This document shows positions 11,361 through 20,920 of a stretch of 64,000 bases of DNA, one piece after another (position 1 is the stretch's first letter; each line of letters opens with the position of its first letter). Location: the NCBI GenBank assembly GCA_001604005.1, contig LVAM01000019.1, forward strand, positions 274,754-338,753. Reading direction: 5' to 3'. The translations under genes and the position numbers were made by a program. Below the pieces are notes generated by a model, which saw nothing but the letters and a program-made list of their open reading frames with translations, was not told the DNA's origin and did no database searches. The DNA comes from Clostridiales bacterium Firm_07 (lineage in GTDB: Bacteria > Bacillota > Clostridia > Oscillospirales > CAG-272).

Positions 11361-11782
11361 TTGATATTTTCAGACATACGGTACAGCGTACCGAGAAACG
11401 TATCGAGATCGTCATCCGAAACGCCTTGGCGCACCGTGCGGCGCAAGGTATCGATCTCATCCGAGATCGCGCGCGCCGCCGCCGCGCCGATTGGCGAAAG
11501 CGTCATCTTCTGCTTATAGTGCCCGTCGTCGGTAGCGTTCAAAAATCCTCTCTCGCGCAACAATTTCAAATGCCGGGAGATCGCGCTTTTGCCCCATTTG
11601 TCGGAAAGGATCAATTCCTTTGCCGAAATGCCGCCCTTCGTTTCATAAATGCGGCAAAGGCAAAGCGCCGCGCCCTCCGACAATCCGTAAACGGCAAAAA
11701 TGCGCCGTTTGGCGGCTTCGGTCTTTTCGATCAGTTCCGCTGCGGCAAGACGCGGGAATATGTCAAATTTCTCCGATGTCAT
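11342..11782 (-). CDS. MarR-family winged-helix transcriptional regulator
   Basis: 146 aa; TKGGISAKELILSDKWGKSAISRHLKLLRERGFLNATDDGHYKQKMTLSPIG winged HTH. Confidence 0.8.
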   Translation of the reverse strand: MTSEKFDIFPRLAAAELIEKTEAAKRRIFAVYGLSEGAALCLCRIYETKGGISAKELILSDKWGKSAISRHLKLLRERGFLNATDDGHYKQKMTLSPIGAAAARAISDEIDTLRRTVRQGVSDDDLDTFLGTLYRMSENINEKSRS

Positions 11783-11791
11783 TTCGTCTCC

Positions 11792-13609
11792 TTACATCGG
11801 GGTAAGTCCCCAAAAATAGAGCAGCAGCGCGAAGATCACGAAAAAGAGCGCGTTACGCACCGAACGGTGGAAGATCTTTTTATCGGTCAGCGTTGCCGCA
11901 AGCGTGAGCAGATACCCTGCCATCACGCCGATCGCCACAACAAGCGAAAGTACCGACAAAACGCGGAAAAGCGAAAGAAACGCGCCGAATCCCCACGAAA
12001 TGACGGCAAGGATCTGAATCAGCGTCAAAAGCGCGATCAACGACGATCCGAGATCGGGCAGGATATAGAGAAATCCGTCCCCGAACGTGGGCGTGCGGCG
12101 GAACTTCCAACGGAAAAAGAAAATAAATCCGCCGAAGAAAAACCACAACGCGAAGAAAAGAAGCAGATAGAAAAGCACGTTTTGCACAAGCGGGCGCGCG
12201 TAAAACGGCGCGGGCGTAAGGGCGGCGCCCTCAAAGGTCACGACGGCGCGCACGGTGCCCTCGTCGTCGGTAAGGAACTGCAAAACCGGCACGCTCTCCT
12301 TTTCTCTGTCGGCAAAAACGCCGCGCGCGATCTGTATCAACGCGCGCTCTCCGAAGAGCAGCGTGCCGTCTTCGCCCGCTTTCACTTCTATTGCCGTACT
12401 TTTGTGCGTAAAACGCCCCGCGAAGGTGTGGTTGTCCTCGGAAAGAAGCCGATATGCGCCTTCCAATTTTTTCACTTCGAGAAGATCGCCGGCAGGCAAC
12501 TCCGCGGCGCTCTCATTGACGGGGAAAAGCGTGAGCGGCAGATCGGAGAGAGAACTCTCCGCGGTATTTGTCACCACAAGCGCGCCGCTTTGCGCGGCGC
12601 GGTCAAAGACGAGGGAAAGCGTAAACGAAGCGGTGCTTGTCTTGATCACACACCGGTCGCCGAAGGATCGAAAAGCGGGCATACGGACGCGAAAGACACC
12701 GTTATCGAAAACCGTATCCAACATTTCGGCGCTCGCCGCGCGCAAAACGGCACTCTCGCCGACGGTCTCTCCCGCAAGTAGCGAAAGGAGCACCGACAAA
12801 TCGGCAAGACTGCAAAGCGCGCCGCACGCCGGATATAAGCCCGCATACGTTCTGCCTTTTTCGGCATTTTCCGCAAAGCCGCCCGCTTGCTTTTTTTCGT
12901 AACCGACGGCGGCACGTTCGATCGACGTTTCTCCGTTATCAAAAAGATAGGTCGCGCTCATACCAAGGGGCGCGAGGACGCGCTCTCGCACGTACGTATC
13001 ATACGGCATTCCCGACGCGCGCTCAATGACCAGCGCCGCCAGCGCCACACCGAAAGCGGAATACGACGCAGCAGTGTCCGGTTTCAAAACCTGCTGCGGC
13101 ACGTCGGCAAACACCGCTTCTTCAAGCGAGGAAAACAGCAAACTCGGACGCCGTACCGTAACGTCAAATTCTCTGCCCGCAAATCCCGCCGTACCGAGCA
13201 GCAGTTGCCGCACCGAAACGGGATAGCGCAGAGAAAGGGCTTTCATTTCTTTGGGTGAGAGATACCGAGAGATGTCGGCTTTTGTGTCCAGCGTGCCTTC
13301 CGTTTTACAACAATACGCCGCAAGGGCGACAAAAACGCCGGAAAGCTCTCCGATCTCAAACACCGTTTCGGCGGTGATCACTTTCCCCGTTTCCATATCG
13401 GCATATCCCGCGCCGTCGAGCATCGTGAGAACACCGTTTTCAAGGATCAGGACACCCGCGCCGACCGTGTCGTTTCCGATTTTTTCAAAAAGTTCCGTTT
13501 CGACGGTTTTGATTTTCTCGTCAGTGGGCAAAACGGCGCCCGAAGCGAAAAGCGCAAGAAAAGGCGCAAGGAGCGCCAGCATCAGAACGAAAAGCAAGAA
13601 TCTTCTCAT
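11792..13609 (-). CDS. Serine hydrolase / beta-lactamase family (CubicO-like) with C-terminal TM region
   Basis: N-terminal signal-like segment, VFEIGELSGVFVALA and YSAFGVALAALVIERASGMPYDTYVRERVLAPLGMSATYL; C-terminal hydrophobic helices. Confidence 0.8.
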   Translation of the reverse strand: MRRFLLFVLMLALLAPFLALFASGAVLPTDEKIKTVETELFEKIGNDTVGAGVLILENGVLTMLDGAGYADMETGKVITAETVFEIGELSGVFVALAAYCCKTEGTLDTKADISRYLSPKEMKALSLRYPVSVRQLLLGTAGFAGREFDVTVRRPSLLFSSLEEAVFADVPQQVLKPDTAASYSAFGVALAALVIERASGMPYDTYVRERVLAPLGMSATYLFDNGETSIERAAVGYEKKQAGGFAENAEKGRTYAGLYPACGALCSLADLSVLLSLLAGETVGESAVLRAASAEMLDTVFDNGVFRVRMPAFRSFGDRCVIKTSTASFTLSLVFDRAAQSGALVVTNTAESSLSDLPLTLFPVNESAAELPAGDLLEVKKLEGAYRLLSEDNHTFAGRFTHKSTAIEVKAGEDGTLLFGERALIQIARGVFADREKESVPVLQFLTDDEGTVRAVVTFEGAALTPAPFYARPLVQNVLFYLLLFFALWFFFGGFIFFFRWKFRRTPTFGDGFLYILPDLGSSLIALLTLIQILAVISWGFGAFLSLFRVLSVLSLVVAIGVMAGYLLTLAATLTDKKIFHRSVRNALFFVIFALLLYFWGLTPM

Positions 13610-13726
13610 TTTTCCGCCTCCCTTGCGTCGTTTTTTTCAGTATAGCATATTCCGGTGTTTTTGACAAGTTTTGTCGCAAAAAATTACCGCTTGCAGTATT
13701 GCCCTTTCCTTTGCCCGCAATGCGCG

Positions 13727-14767
13727 TCAGGGCTTCTTTTTATATTGATAGGCGTGATAAATGAGCATCGCAAGCGGAAGAACGCCGATATACCCAAAGA
13801 TCGGATAGATGATCGACACGAGCGTGCGAAAGCCCGAAAGCGAGATCAGAAACGAACAAAGCGCCAACAGAAATACCAAAACGGTGTGGAACGCACGTTT
13901 CGGGCACAGCGTGCGAAGCGTCAAAGAGAGCGCGGTCTTGCAGGAGATCGACGTGGCAAACACTCCTGTGCAAAGGAGCGCCGCGAAAATGCCGTATACC
14001 GTTTTTCCGAAAGTGGAAGCCACAAAAAGCATCGGCAATTCGGCGTTTCTTGCCGCCGGAACCGCAAAAAGCACGGCAAGGATCAAGGACGATACGGCGA
14101 AAAAAGCAAGCGACGCGAAGAGGACTCCGAGCCGCAAATGCCGCTTATTTTTGATTCTTGCGCCGACAGGAGCAAGGATCGGCACCGAACATACGGTGTT
14201 GAACGTGACGTAAAAAAACGCGGAAGAAACGAAACCGAGGTTGCCGCCCGCAGCGGACAGCGCCGGCAATCCGCCGGCGCGCACCGTGCCGCCTGCGGCG
14301 AGAAAGAGCGTAAAGAACGCAAGCGGCGGCACGATGAACGAGAACACGCGCAAAAGTCCGGTGAGCCCAAAGAGCGAGACCGCAAGTGAGATCGCCGCAA
14401 AGAGCGCACAGCCAAGCGGCAACGAAAAGCCGAACGCGTCCGCGATCAGCGCGCCTGCCGCCGCCACCATCAACACATCAATAAGAAAGAGAAAAACGCC
14501 CTCGAAAATCGTGACCGCCGTTCGCGCGGGGGGAGAATCAAAACCGACGATCAATCGCTCCGCGCTGTCGTATCCGCTCTCGCTCGCAAAAGAAAGGATC
14601 GTAAAGACCACAAAAAAGAAGATTCCCGCGGCAAGAGCGACTCCGACAAAGCCCCACGCGCCGAAAACGCCGAAAAAGTTGAAAAGTTCCTGACCGGAAA
14701 GAAATCCGGCGCCCAAATACACCGAAATCGCCGTAACGGCGACCGTGTATGCGTTTGCCTGTTTCAA
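13727..14767 (-). CDS. YkvI-like membrane protein (transporter-like)
   Basis: 346 aa, about 10 hydrophobic segments; N-terminal YTVAVTAISVYLGAGFLSGQELFNFFGVFG resembles the YkvI family. Confidence 0.7.
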   Translation of the reverse strand: MKQANAYTVAVTAISVYLGAGFLSGQELFNFFGVFGAWGFVGVALAAGIFFFVVFTILSFASESGYDSAERLIVGFDSPPARTAVTIFEGVFLFLIDVLMVAAAGALIADAFGFSLPLGCALFAAISLAVSLFGLTGLLRVFSFIVPPLAFFTLFLAAGGTVRAGGLPALSAAGGNLGFVSSAFFYVTFNTVCSVPILAPVGARIKNKRHLRLGVLFASLAFFAVSSLILAVLFAVPAARNAELPMLFVASTFGKTVYGIFAALLCTGVFATSISCKTALSLTLRTLCPKRAFHTVLVFLLALCSFLISLSGFRTLVSIIYPIFGYIGVLPLAMLIYHAYQYKKKP

Positions 14768-14797
14768 AGCGGGGCTCCTTTCATCGAGAATTTGAAA

Positions 14798-14828
14798 AAA
14801 ACCGACAAATGCCTGTCGGTTTTAGTAT
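14798..14828 (-). terminator. Hairpin with T-tract between YkvI-like and nrnA genes
   Basis: AAACCGACAaatgccTGTCGGTTTT. Confidence 0.6.
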
Positions 14829-14862
14829 ATCCGCGCCGTGCGCGGTGTGTGTATGGCAGAAA

Positions 14863-15849
14863 TTACCGAAGCGCCGGCATAAGCACCGCGAAAAGGCGCT
14901 CGACGGCTTCTTTTTCGCTTTGGGCTTCAATAGTCGCCCCCGCCGCCAGTTTGTGTCCGCCGCCGCCGAGTTTGGCGCAAACGGCGCCGACGTCGGTCGA
15001 CACGGAGCGCATCGAAAGGCGGAAACGGGGCTCGTTTTTCGGCTGCCGCAACACGGCGGCAACTTCCACCCCCTCCACCGAACGCGCCAGTTCGATCACG
15101 GTGGAAAGGTCTTCGTCGGCAAGATCATTTCGCGCGATCTCCTCGAACGTCAAAACGATCAAGGAAAGTTTTCCCTCCGACAATATCCGCATTTTTTCAT
15201 ATCCCAGATGCTCCGCGCGAAGCAGAGAGAGAGATTTCGTCTCAAACAGCGCGCGACTGATTTTTGCCACGTCCACGCCGCCCGCGACAAGCGCCGCCGC
15301 GCGCAGATGCGTTTCGCGCGTGACATTGGAAAAGCGAAAACCGCCGGTATCCGCGCTGATGGCGGCATACAGCAGTTCCCCGCACCGCTCCGGAACGGAA
15401 AGTTTCGCTTCCGCAAAAAGATCAAAAAGGATCTCTCCCGTCGCCGCCGCGCGGCTCTCCCGCAGATAATCGGCAAATATCTCTCCGTTTTCGTGATGAT
15501 CGATCATCAGCGCGACGTCTTTGCCAAACGTCGGGTAGAGCGCACCGAGTTGCGAGGTAGACGCAACGTCAAGCGACACAACGTCCGCCTTTGCAAAAGA
15601 AGTGGGAACAGAGGCGGGCAAAACGCTTTCCTGTACGCCGTTCGTGAGAAAACGCAAACGGTGCGGGATCTCATCGGCGCACACGCAATAAGCGGGAATA
15701 TCCAGCGCACGGAGAAACTCGATCAACGCAAACGCCGAGCCGATGGCGTCGGCGTCGGGATTTCGATGAATGAGGAGCAGTTTCGGCGTTTTTTTAAGCA
15801 AAAAGCGCAAAACTTCCTCGTGCGCAAGCGCCCGATACGTGCCGCTCAT
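14863..15849 (-). CDS. nrnA: DHH/DHHA1 phosphoesterase, NrnA-type oligoribonuclease / pAp phosphatase
   Basis: LLIHRNPDADAIGSAFAL, DVASTSQLG, LMIDHHENGE, AISADTGGFRF, GGGGHKLAAGATI. Confidence 0.9.
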   Translation of the reverse strand: MSGTYRALAHEEVLRFLLKKTPKLLLIHRNPDADAIGSAFALIEFLRALDIPAYCVCADEIPHRLRFLTNGVQESVLPASVPTSFAKADVVSLDVASTSQLGALYPTFGKDVALMIDHHENGEIFADYLRESRAAATGEILFDLFAEAKLSVPERCGELLYAAISADTGGFRFSNVTRETHLRAAALVAGGVDVAKISRALFETKSLSLLRAEHLGYEKMRILSEGKLSLIVLTFEEIARNDLADEDLSTVIELARSVEGVEVAAVLRQPKNEPRFRLSMRSVSTDVGAVCAKLGGGGHKLAAGATIEAQSEKEAVERLFAVLMPALR

Positions 15850-16226
15850 TGTTCTTTTTCCTCGCTTTCGGTTTCCGCCAGTGCGGGAGAGATCTCAATG
15901 GAGTTGAGCAAGGACGCGATATGCGCGCCGTAAGCGATCGAATTGTCCTCGATGAAAGTGAGTTCCGGCGTGATGCGCAAATTCATCTTTTCCGCTATCA
16001 TACGGCGCACAAAACCGGCGGAGGAGACAAGCCCCGCCCGCAATTCCTTTTTGTCGCCGCGCAGCGCGGAATAATAGATTTTCGCAAATTTGAGGTCGGG
16101 CGTCACTTCCGCCCCCGTCACGCTGACGAATGCCCCGCTCACACGCGGATCTTTCACCTCGCGCAGGATCTCCGCCACGGTTTTCTGCATTTCGTCGTTG
16201 ATCCTGCCGCGTCTGTATTTTGCCAT
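15846..16226 (-). CDS. rbfA: Ribosome-binding factor A
   Basis: MAKYRRGRINDEMQKTVAEILREVKDPRVS..VSVTGAEVTPDLKFAKIYYSAL; overlaps the nrnA start. Confidence 0.92.
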   Translation of the reverse strand: MAKYRRGRINDEMQKTVAEILREVKDPRVSGAFVSVTGAEVTPDLKFAKIYYSALRGDKKELRAGLVSSAGFVRRMIAEKMNLRITPELTFIEDNSIAYGAHIASLLNSIEISPALAETESEEKEQ

Positions 16227-16237
16227 AACTTTCCTTT

Positions 16238-16269
16238 CTTTTTGGAAAACGGAGAGCCGTTTGCTCTCC
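16238..16269 (-). terminator. Terminator between tpiA and rbfA
   Basis: aaaACGGAGAGCcgtttGCTCTCCGTttcc. Confidence 0.6.
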
Positions 16270-16282
16270 GTTTCCGAACATA

Positions 16283-17050
16283 TTATTGCGCCGCGTCCAC
16301 GATCGCCGTAAACTTCGCCGCGACAAGCGACGCGCCGCCGATAAGCCCTCCGTCCACGTCGGGTTTCGCCAGCAGTTCGGCGCAGTTCTTTTCGTTCATC
16401 GAGCCGCCGTATTGCACGGTGGTCGCTTCCGCCACTTCTTTGCCGTAAAGTTCGGCAAGCACGCCGCGGATGAGCGCGCAGACTTCCTCCGCCTGTTCGG
16501 GGGTGGCGGTCAGTCCGGTTCCGATCGCCCACACGGGCTCGTACGCAATGATGACGTTTTTCATCTCTTCGGCGCTGACGCCGGCAAGATCCAGTTTGAT
16601 CTGCATAGCGCAGATCTCGTTGGTAATGCCCGCCACGCGCTGTTCTTTTACTTCGCCCATACAAAGGATCACGCGCATACCCGCCGCAAGCGCCGCTTTG
16701 GTGCGTTTGTTGACGGTCTCGTCGGTCTCGCCGAAATACTGACGGCGCTCCGAGTGCCCCACGATAACGGTGTCCACGCCGATGGCGCGCAACATTTTGG
16801 CGGAAACCTCGCCGGTAAAGGCGCCGTGATCTTCAAAATGCACGTTTTCCGCGCCGATCTTGATGTTGGAGCCTTTTGCCGCTTCCATCGCCGCCGGAAT
16901 GGTGACGTACGGCGCGCAGAAGATGATGTCGCAGTTGTCTTTGCCCGCGACCATAGGCTTGAGTTCGTTGATAAACGCCGTCGCCTCGTCGGGAGTGAAA
17001 TTCATTTTCCAGTTGCCCGCGATGACGGTTCTTCTTTTTGTCGGATTCAT
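16283..17050 (-). CDS. tpiA: Triosephosphate isomerase
   Basis: RRTVIAGNWKMN, VIVGHSERRQYFGETDE, AYEPVWAIGTGLTA, GLIGGASL. Confidence 0.96.
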   Translation of the reverse strand: MNPTKRRTVIAGNWKMNFTPDEATAFINELKPMVAGKDNCDIIFCAPYVTIPAAMEAAKGSNIKIGAENVHFEDHGAFTGEVSAKMLRAIGVDTVIVGHSERRQYFGETDETVNKRTKAALAAGMRVILCMGEVKEQRVAGITNEICAMQIKLDLAGVSAEEMKNVIIAYEPVWAIGTGLTATPEQAEEVCALIRGVLAELYGKEVAEATTVQYGGSMNEKNCAELLAKPDVDGGLIGGASLVAAKFTAIVDAAQ

Positions 17051-17072
17051 AGTATTTCCCTCTTCTCCGAAA

Positions 17073-18377
17073 TTATTTGTCCAAAAGGCAGGCGATGCCG
17101 GGCAGTTCCTTGCCTTCAAGGAATTCAAGCGATGCGCCGCCGCCGGTGGAAACGTGCGTCATTTTATCGGCGTAGCCGAGTTTTTCGACAGCCGCCGCGG
17201 AGTCGCCGCCGCCGATGATCGAGATCGCGCCGGATTCCGCGACCGCTTTTGCCACGGCGTTGGTGCCTTCGGCGAAATGCGCCCATTCGGAAACGCCCAT
17301 CGGGCCGTTCCACACCACGGTGCCCGCGCCGATCAACGTTTTGGCAAAGAGCTCCTGCGTTTTGTGACCGATGTCAAGTCCCATCCAACCGTCGGGAATA
17401 GCGTCGGAGAAGATGTTCATATACGGCGTGTTTTCGTCGTATTCACGGCCGATGATGTTATCGACGGGAAGCAGGAAATTGACGCCCTTTTCCCGTGCCT
17501 TGTCCATCAGTTCGCGGGCGAGATCCACCTTGTCGTTCTCGGAGATCGAGGTGCCGACGGGGTTGCCGAGCGCCTTGAAGAAGGTATACGCCATACCGCC
17601 GCCGATAATAAGGGTGTCGACCTTGTCCAACAGATTGTTGATAACGCCGATCTTGTCCGACACTTTCGCGCCGCCGAGGATCGCCACAAAGGGACGTTTG
17701 GGATCATTTAAGGCGTCGCCCATCACGGAGATCTCTTTTTGAATGAGATAACCGCAAACGGCGGGGAGATAATCGGCAAGTCCCGCGGTGGTCGCGTGTG
17801 CGCGGTGCGCGGTACCGAACGCGTCGTTTACGTAAACGCCGTCTTTACCGACGAGATCGGCAAGGGCTTTGGCGAACGCGGGATCGTTGGCTTCCTCTTC
17901 CTCGTGGAAGCGGACGTTTTCAAGGAGCAACACTTCGCCGCTTTTCAGCGCGGCGGCTTTTGCCACGGCATCGGGACCGATCACGTCGCTTGCCATCTGC
18001 ACGGGACGGCCGAGCAGTTCCGCAAGGCGCGCGGCAATGGGCGCAAGCGAGAGTTTTTTGACGTCGCCTTTTGCTTTTTCAAGCGCGGCGGCAGTTGCGG
18101 CTTCACGCTCGTTCTCGGGCAGAGCCTCGATTTTTTTCTTCTCTTTTTTGTCGAGTTTCAGTTTCGCGTTGAGTACGTTGTGCGGACGACCGAGGTGCGA
18201 GCAAAGGATAAGGGCGGCGCCGTTGTCCACGAGATAGCGGATCGTCGGCAGAGCGCCCACGATGCGCTTTTCATCGGTAATGACACCGTCTTTCATCGGA
18301 ACGTTAAAATCGCAGCGTGCGATCACTTTTTTGCCTTTTACTTCGATATCCTCGATCGTTTTCTTGTTGTAGGTCAT
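17073..18377 (-). CDS. pgk: Phosphoglycerate kinase
   Basis: [81 protein letters not shown]. Confidence 0.97.
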   Translation of the reverse strand: MTYNKKTIEDIEVKGKKVIARCDFNVPMKDGVITDEKRIVGALPTIRYLVDNGAALILCSHLGRPHNVLNAKLKLDKKEKKKIEALPENEREAATAAALEKAKGDVKKLSLAPIAARLAELLGRPVQMASDVIGPDAVAKAAALKSGEVLLLENVRFHEEEEANDPAFAKALADLVGKDGVYVNDAFGTAHRAHATTAGLADYLPAVCGYLIQKEISVMGDALNDPKRPFVAILGGAKVSDKIGVINNLLDKVDTLIIGGGMAYTFFKALGNPVGTSISENDKVDLARELMDKAREKGVNFLLPVDNIIGREYDENTPYMNIFSDAIPDGWMGLDIGHKTQELFAKTLIGAGTVVWNGPMGVSEWAHFAEGTNAVAKAVAESGAISIIGGGDSAAAVEKLGYADKMTHVSTGGGASLEFLEGKELPGIACLLDK

Positions 18378-18511
18378 AGATAAACCCGCCTTTCGTCGAT
18401 TTGCCGCTTGCGGCATTTTGTGTACTTTGTTATTTTAACATATTGTGAAGACTTTATCAAGAGAAAATGATAAATTTTCCTTCTTCTTTTCGTATTTTTT
18501 GCCTTTTGCCG

Positions 18512-19279
18512 TCACTTTTTGAACAGTCTGCCGAAGATCCCCCGTGAAATGCCGTCTTTTTCCTTTCGGCGCGCGGCGTCGACGAGCGACGAACTTGTAC
18601 CTTTTGCGGGAGAAACGCCCGATACGCGATGCACCGTTCCAAGCGAGATTTTCTCGTCCTTTCGGCGAAATTCCGCCGTCTTTTGCCCGATCGGCGCGCG
18701 TTCCGATTCTCCCGCCGGCTCAACCTTATCCAAAGGCGTTGCCGCGTCTTTCGCAAACGAAAAATCGGGAACTTCTTCCGTATATGACGGCGGGGCGCTT
18801 TTCGGTGCGGCGGCGATCGTTTCTTTTTTCGACGTTGCCGCAAAGGCTTGTTTCCTTTTCGCTTTCCCCGCGCCGCGGGGCGCTTGTTTTGATCCCGCTA
18901 TCCGCAGAACTTTTTCTTCGGCTTCGCGGCAAAAGATCACCTCGCAAGAATCAAGCGCGCGGCGCAGCATAGCGACAGCGCGGCGCAGTGCCTTTTCGGT
19001 GGCATACGGACGTGAGGACAAAACGTCCTTTCCGTTGACGGAACGCAAAACGAAACGATATCCCGCCTCGTCCTTGAAAACTTCGATTTTTGGATTGGGA
19101 GCCTTTTTTCCGCGCCAAACGAGCGGCGCGGTCCGCCCTTCGCCGATCAGCGCCGCGATCCCTTTTTTGCACGTGTCAAGAGAAGCGTAAGCCTTGGAAA
19201 CGACGATCTTTTCGCCGTGATCCGACTCCAACAGGAAAGACACGCCCTCGCTCCCGCGCGATACGATACATCTGCCCAT
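18512..19279 (-). CDS. DUF1508/YegP-like protein with tandem repeat domains and a charged tail
   Basis: Two related units (GVSFLLESDHGEKIVVSKAYASLDTCKKGIAAL / GYRFVLRSVNGKDVLSSRPYATEKALRRAVAML) typical of DUF1508. Confidence 0.65.
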   Translation of the reverse strand: MGRCIVSRGSEGVSFLLESDHGEKIVVSKAYASLDTCKKGIAALIGEGRTAPLVWRGKKAPNPKIEVFKDEAGYRFVLRSVNGKDVLSSRPYATEKALRRAVAMLRRALDSCEVIFCREAEEKVLRIAGSKQAPRGAGKAKRKQAFAATSKKETIAAAPKSAPPSYTEEVPDFSFAKDAATPLDKVEPAGESERAPIGQKTAEFRRKDEKISLGTVHRVSGVSPAKGTSSSLVDAARRKEKDGISRGIFGRLFKK

Positions 19280-19335
19280 TCTCGCCCCTCCCTTCTTTCG
19301 TTCAGTATACCACAAAGCCCCGCGCCCGTCAAGCA

Positions 19336-19372
19336 AAAACGGCTTGCGCCGCAAAAGCGCAAGCCGTCCCGA
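19336..19372 (-). terminator. Hairpin terminator-like element
   Basis: aaaaACGGCTTGCGCcgcaaaaGCGCAAGCCGTccc. Confidence 0.55.
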
Positions 19373-19378
19373 AAAAAA

Positions 19379-20200
19379 TCACGCGGTCACCACACCGGTG
19401 ATCTCCACGATCGCGACACCCAAAGCGGGAATGCTGACCGGGAAAGAGGGTGTGATCTTCAACGTGCCGTCCTCTCCGATGACGAAATCCACGTTTTCCA
19501 CAAGCGCGACGGGCGCACCGTTTACCTTCATCGTAAGCGCGGTGAAAGTGAAGTTTGCCGGCAGTTTGTCGCTCAGCGCGTCAATATTCACGGACGCCTC
19601 GGAATGATTGGTGAGCGTGAACACATAAAGGATCGTTTCACCGACGTCGGCAAATTCGGGCGCGCTCTTGCTGATCTCCAACACCGCACGCGTCAGCGTT
19701 ACGCTGTCTTCAGCGGAGATCTCCGCCCTTTCCGTGCCGCCCTCAAACGCGGTGACGGTATCGGTCGCGACGATCTCGGCGCCCGCGATCTCGGTAACGA
19801 CGACGTGATACACAAGCAAAATGCGTTCACCGCCGGCAAGCGGCTCTTCAAACGCAAAGCTCACCGTGTTTTCTCCCAGAGTCACTGCCGCCAAAACAGG
19901 CACAAGCGTCTCCCCGTTATCGAGAAACGCACTGACGCTGTCCGCCTCGAAAGCGAGCGCGCCGCCCGCGAGATCCGAAGTGACAACGACGTCGGTCAGC
20001 GTGCCGCTGCCGGTATTGTTGACTTCGATCACGCGCCGGATCGTGTCGCCCGTCAAATAGGTTTGCAAAGACGCGCCGCTTCGGATCGAGAGCGCGTACG
20101 ACAGATCATAGTTCGTGGCGGTCGTATTGGAAACGAGGGAGGCCGTTTCGCCGTTTTCCGGCGTGTAAAAAACCGTTCCCTGATTAAAAAGAGTTGCCAT
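19379..20200 (-). CDS. DUF11-repeat protein without a recognisable signal peptide
   Basis: DTIRRVIEVNNTGSGTLTDVVVTSDL and ADVGETILYVFTLTNHSEASVNIDALSDKLPANFTF match DUF11-type beta-sandwich repeats. Confidence 0.7.
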   Translation of the reverse strand: MATLFNQGTVFYTPENGETASLVSNTTATNYDLSYALSIRSGASLQTYLTGDTIRRVIEVNNTGSGTLTDVVVTSDLAGGALAFEADSVSAFLDNGETLVPVLAAVTLGENTVSFAFEEPLAGGERILLVYHVVVTEIAGAEIVATDTVTAFEGGTERAEISAEDSVTLTRAVLEISKSAPEFADVGETILYVFTLTNHSEASVNIDALSDKLPANFTFTALTMKVNGAPVALVENVDFVIGEDGTLKITPSFPVSIPALGVAIVEITGVVTA

Positions 20201-20282
20201 AGAATATTCCTTTCTGAAAATCGGGGAGTTTCTCCCCATTTTCAAAATATGACAAAAAACGCGTGCAAGTGTGTGCGCGACA

Positions 20283-20316
20283 AGAAAAAGCCCGACGCAA
20301 AACGTCGGGCTTTTTC
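20283..20316 (-). terminator. Terminator after mscL
   Basis: aaaaaGCCCGACGcaaaaCGTCGGGCttttt. Confidence 0.8.
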
Positions 20317-20324
20317 GTTTCGAT

Positions 20325-20879
20325 TTATTTTTTGGCAATTTTTTCGAGCAGTTGGGTCTGCTTTTCCACGTTGTCATAAAATTGCTGCAATTTCGCTTCT
20401 TTTTCGGCGGCAACGGCAGCGGCGGCTTCCGCGGCGGCTTTCTCTTCGGCTTTCTTGACTTCGTCTGCGGCCTTTTTCTCTGCCAGTTCTTTCGCGTGGA
20501 TCTTTTCACCCATCTTGGTGATGATGCGGATCACAAGGAACATAAAGAGCGCGATGATGAGAAAACCGATAATGCTCTGCAGCCAAAGCCCCCATTCGAT
20601 CGCCACTTCTTTCACCGCCTCGGTGGTCACTTCGCCCGTTACCGGATCTTTCACGGCTTCCGCGCCGGGGCGAAGCACCGTGCGAAGCCCGTCCAGACTC
20701 TTGCTACCGCCCGTCAGTAAATAGAGAACGGGGTTGAAAATGTGCTGAACAAGTCCCGTGACGATGGCGCCGAAAGCGCCGCCGATGATCACGGCAACCG
20801 CCATATCCAACACGTTCCCGCGCGTGACGAATTTTTTGAAATCGGCAATAAAACCGCCCACTTTTTTCTTTTTGCTCAT
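20325..20879 (-). CDS. mscL: Large-conductance mechanosensitive channel MscL, with extended C-terminal charged helix
   Basis: FKKFVTRGNVLDMAVAVIIGGAFGAIVTGLVQHIFNPVLYLLTGG, IGFLIIALFMFLVIR. Confidence 0.95.
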   Translation of the reverse strand: MSKKKKVGGFIADFKKFVTRGNVLDMAVAVIIGGAFGAIVTGLVQHIFNPVLYLLTGGSKSLDGLRTVLRPGAEAVKDPVTGEVTTEAVKEVAIEWGLWLQSIIGFLIIALFMFLVIRIITKMGEKIHAKELAEKKAADEVKKAEEKAAAEAAAAVAAEKEAKLQQFYDNVEKQTQLLEKIAKK

Positions 20880-20920
20880 AGTACTTCTCCTTATTTTTAT
20901 GTAATCTTAATGGTACTTCG

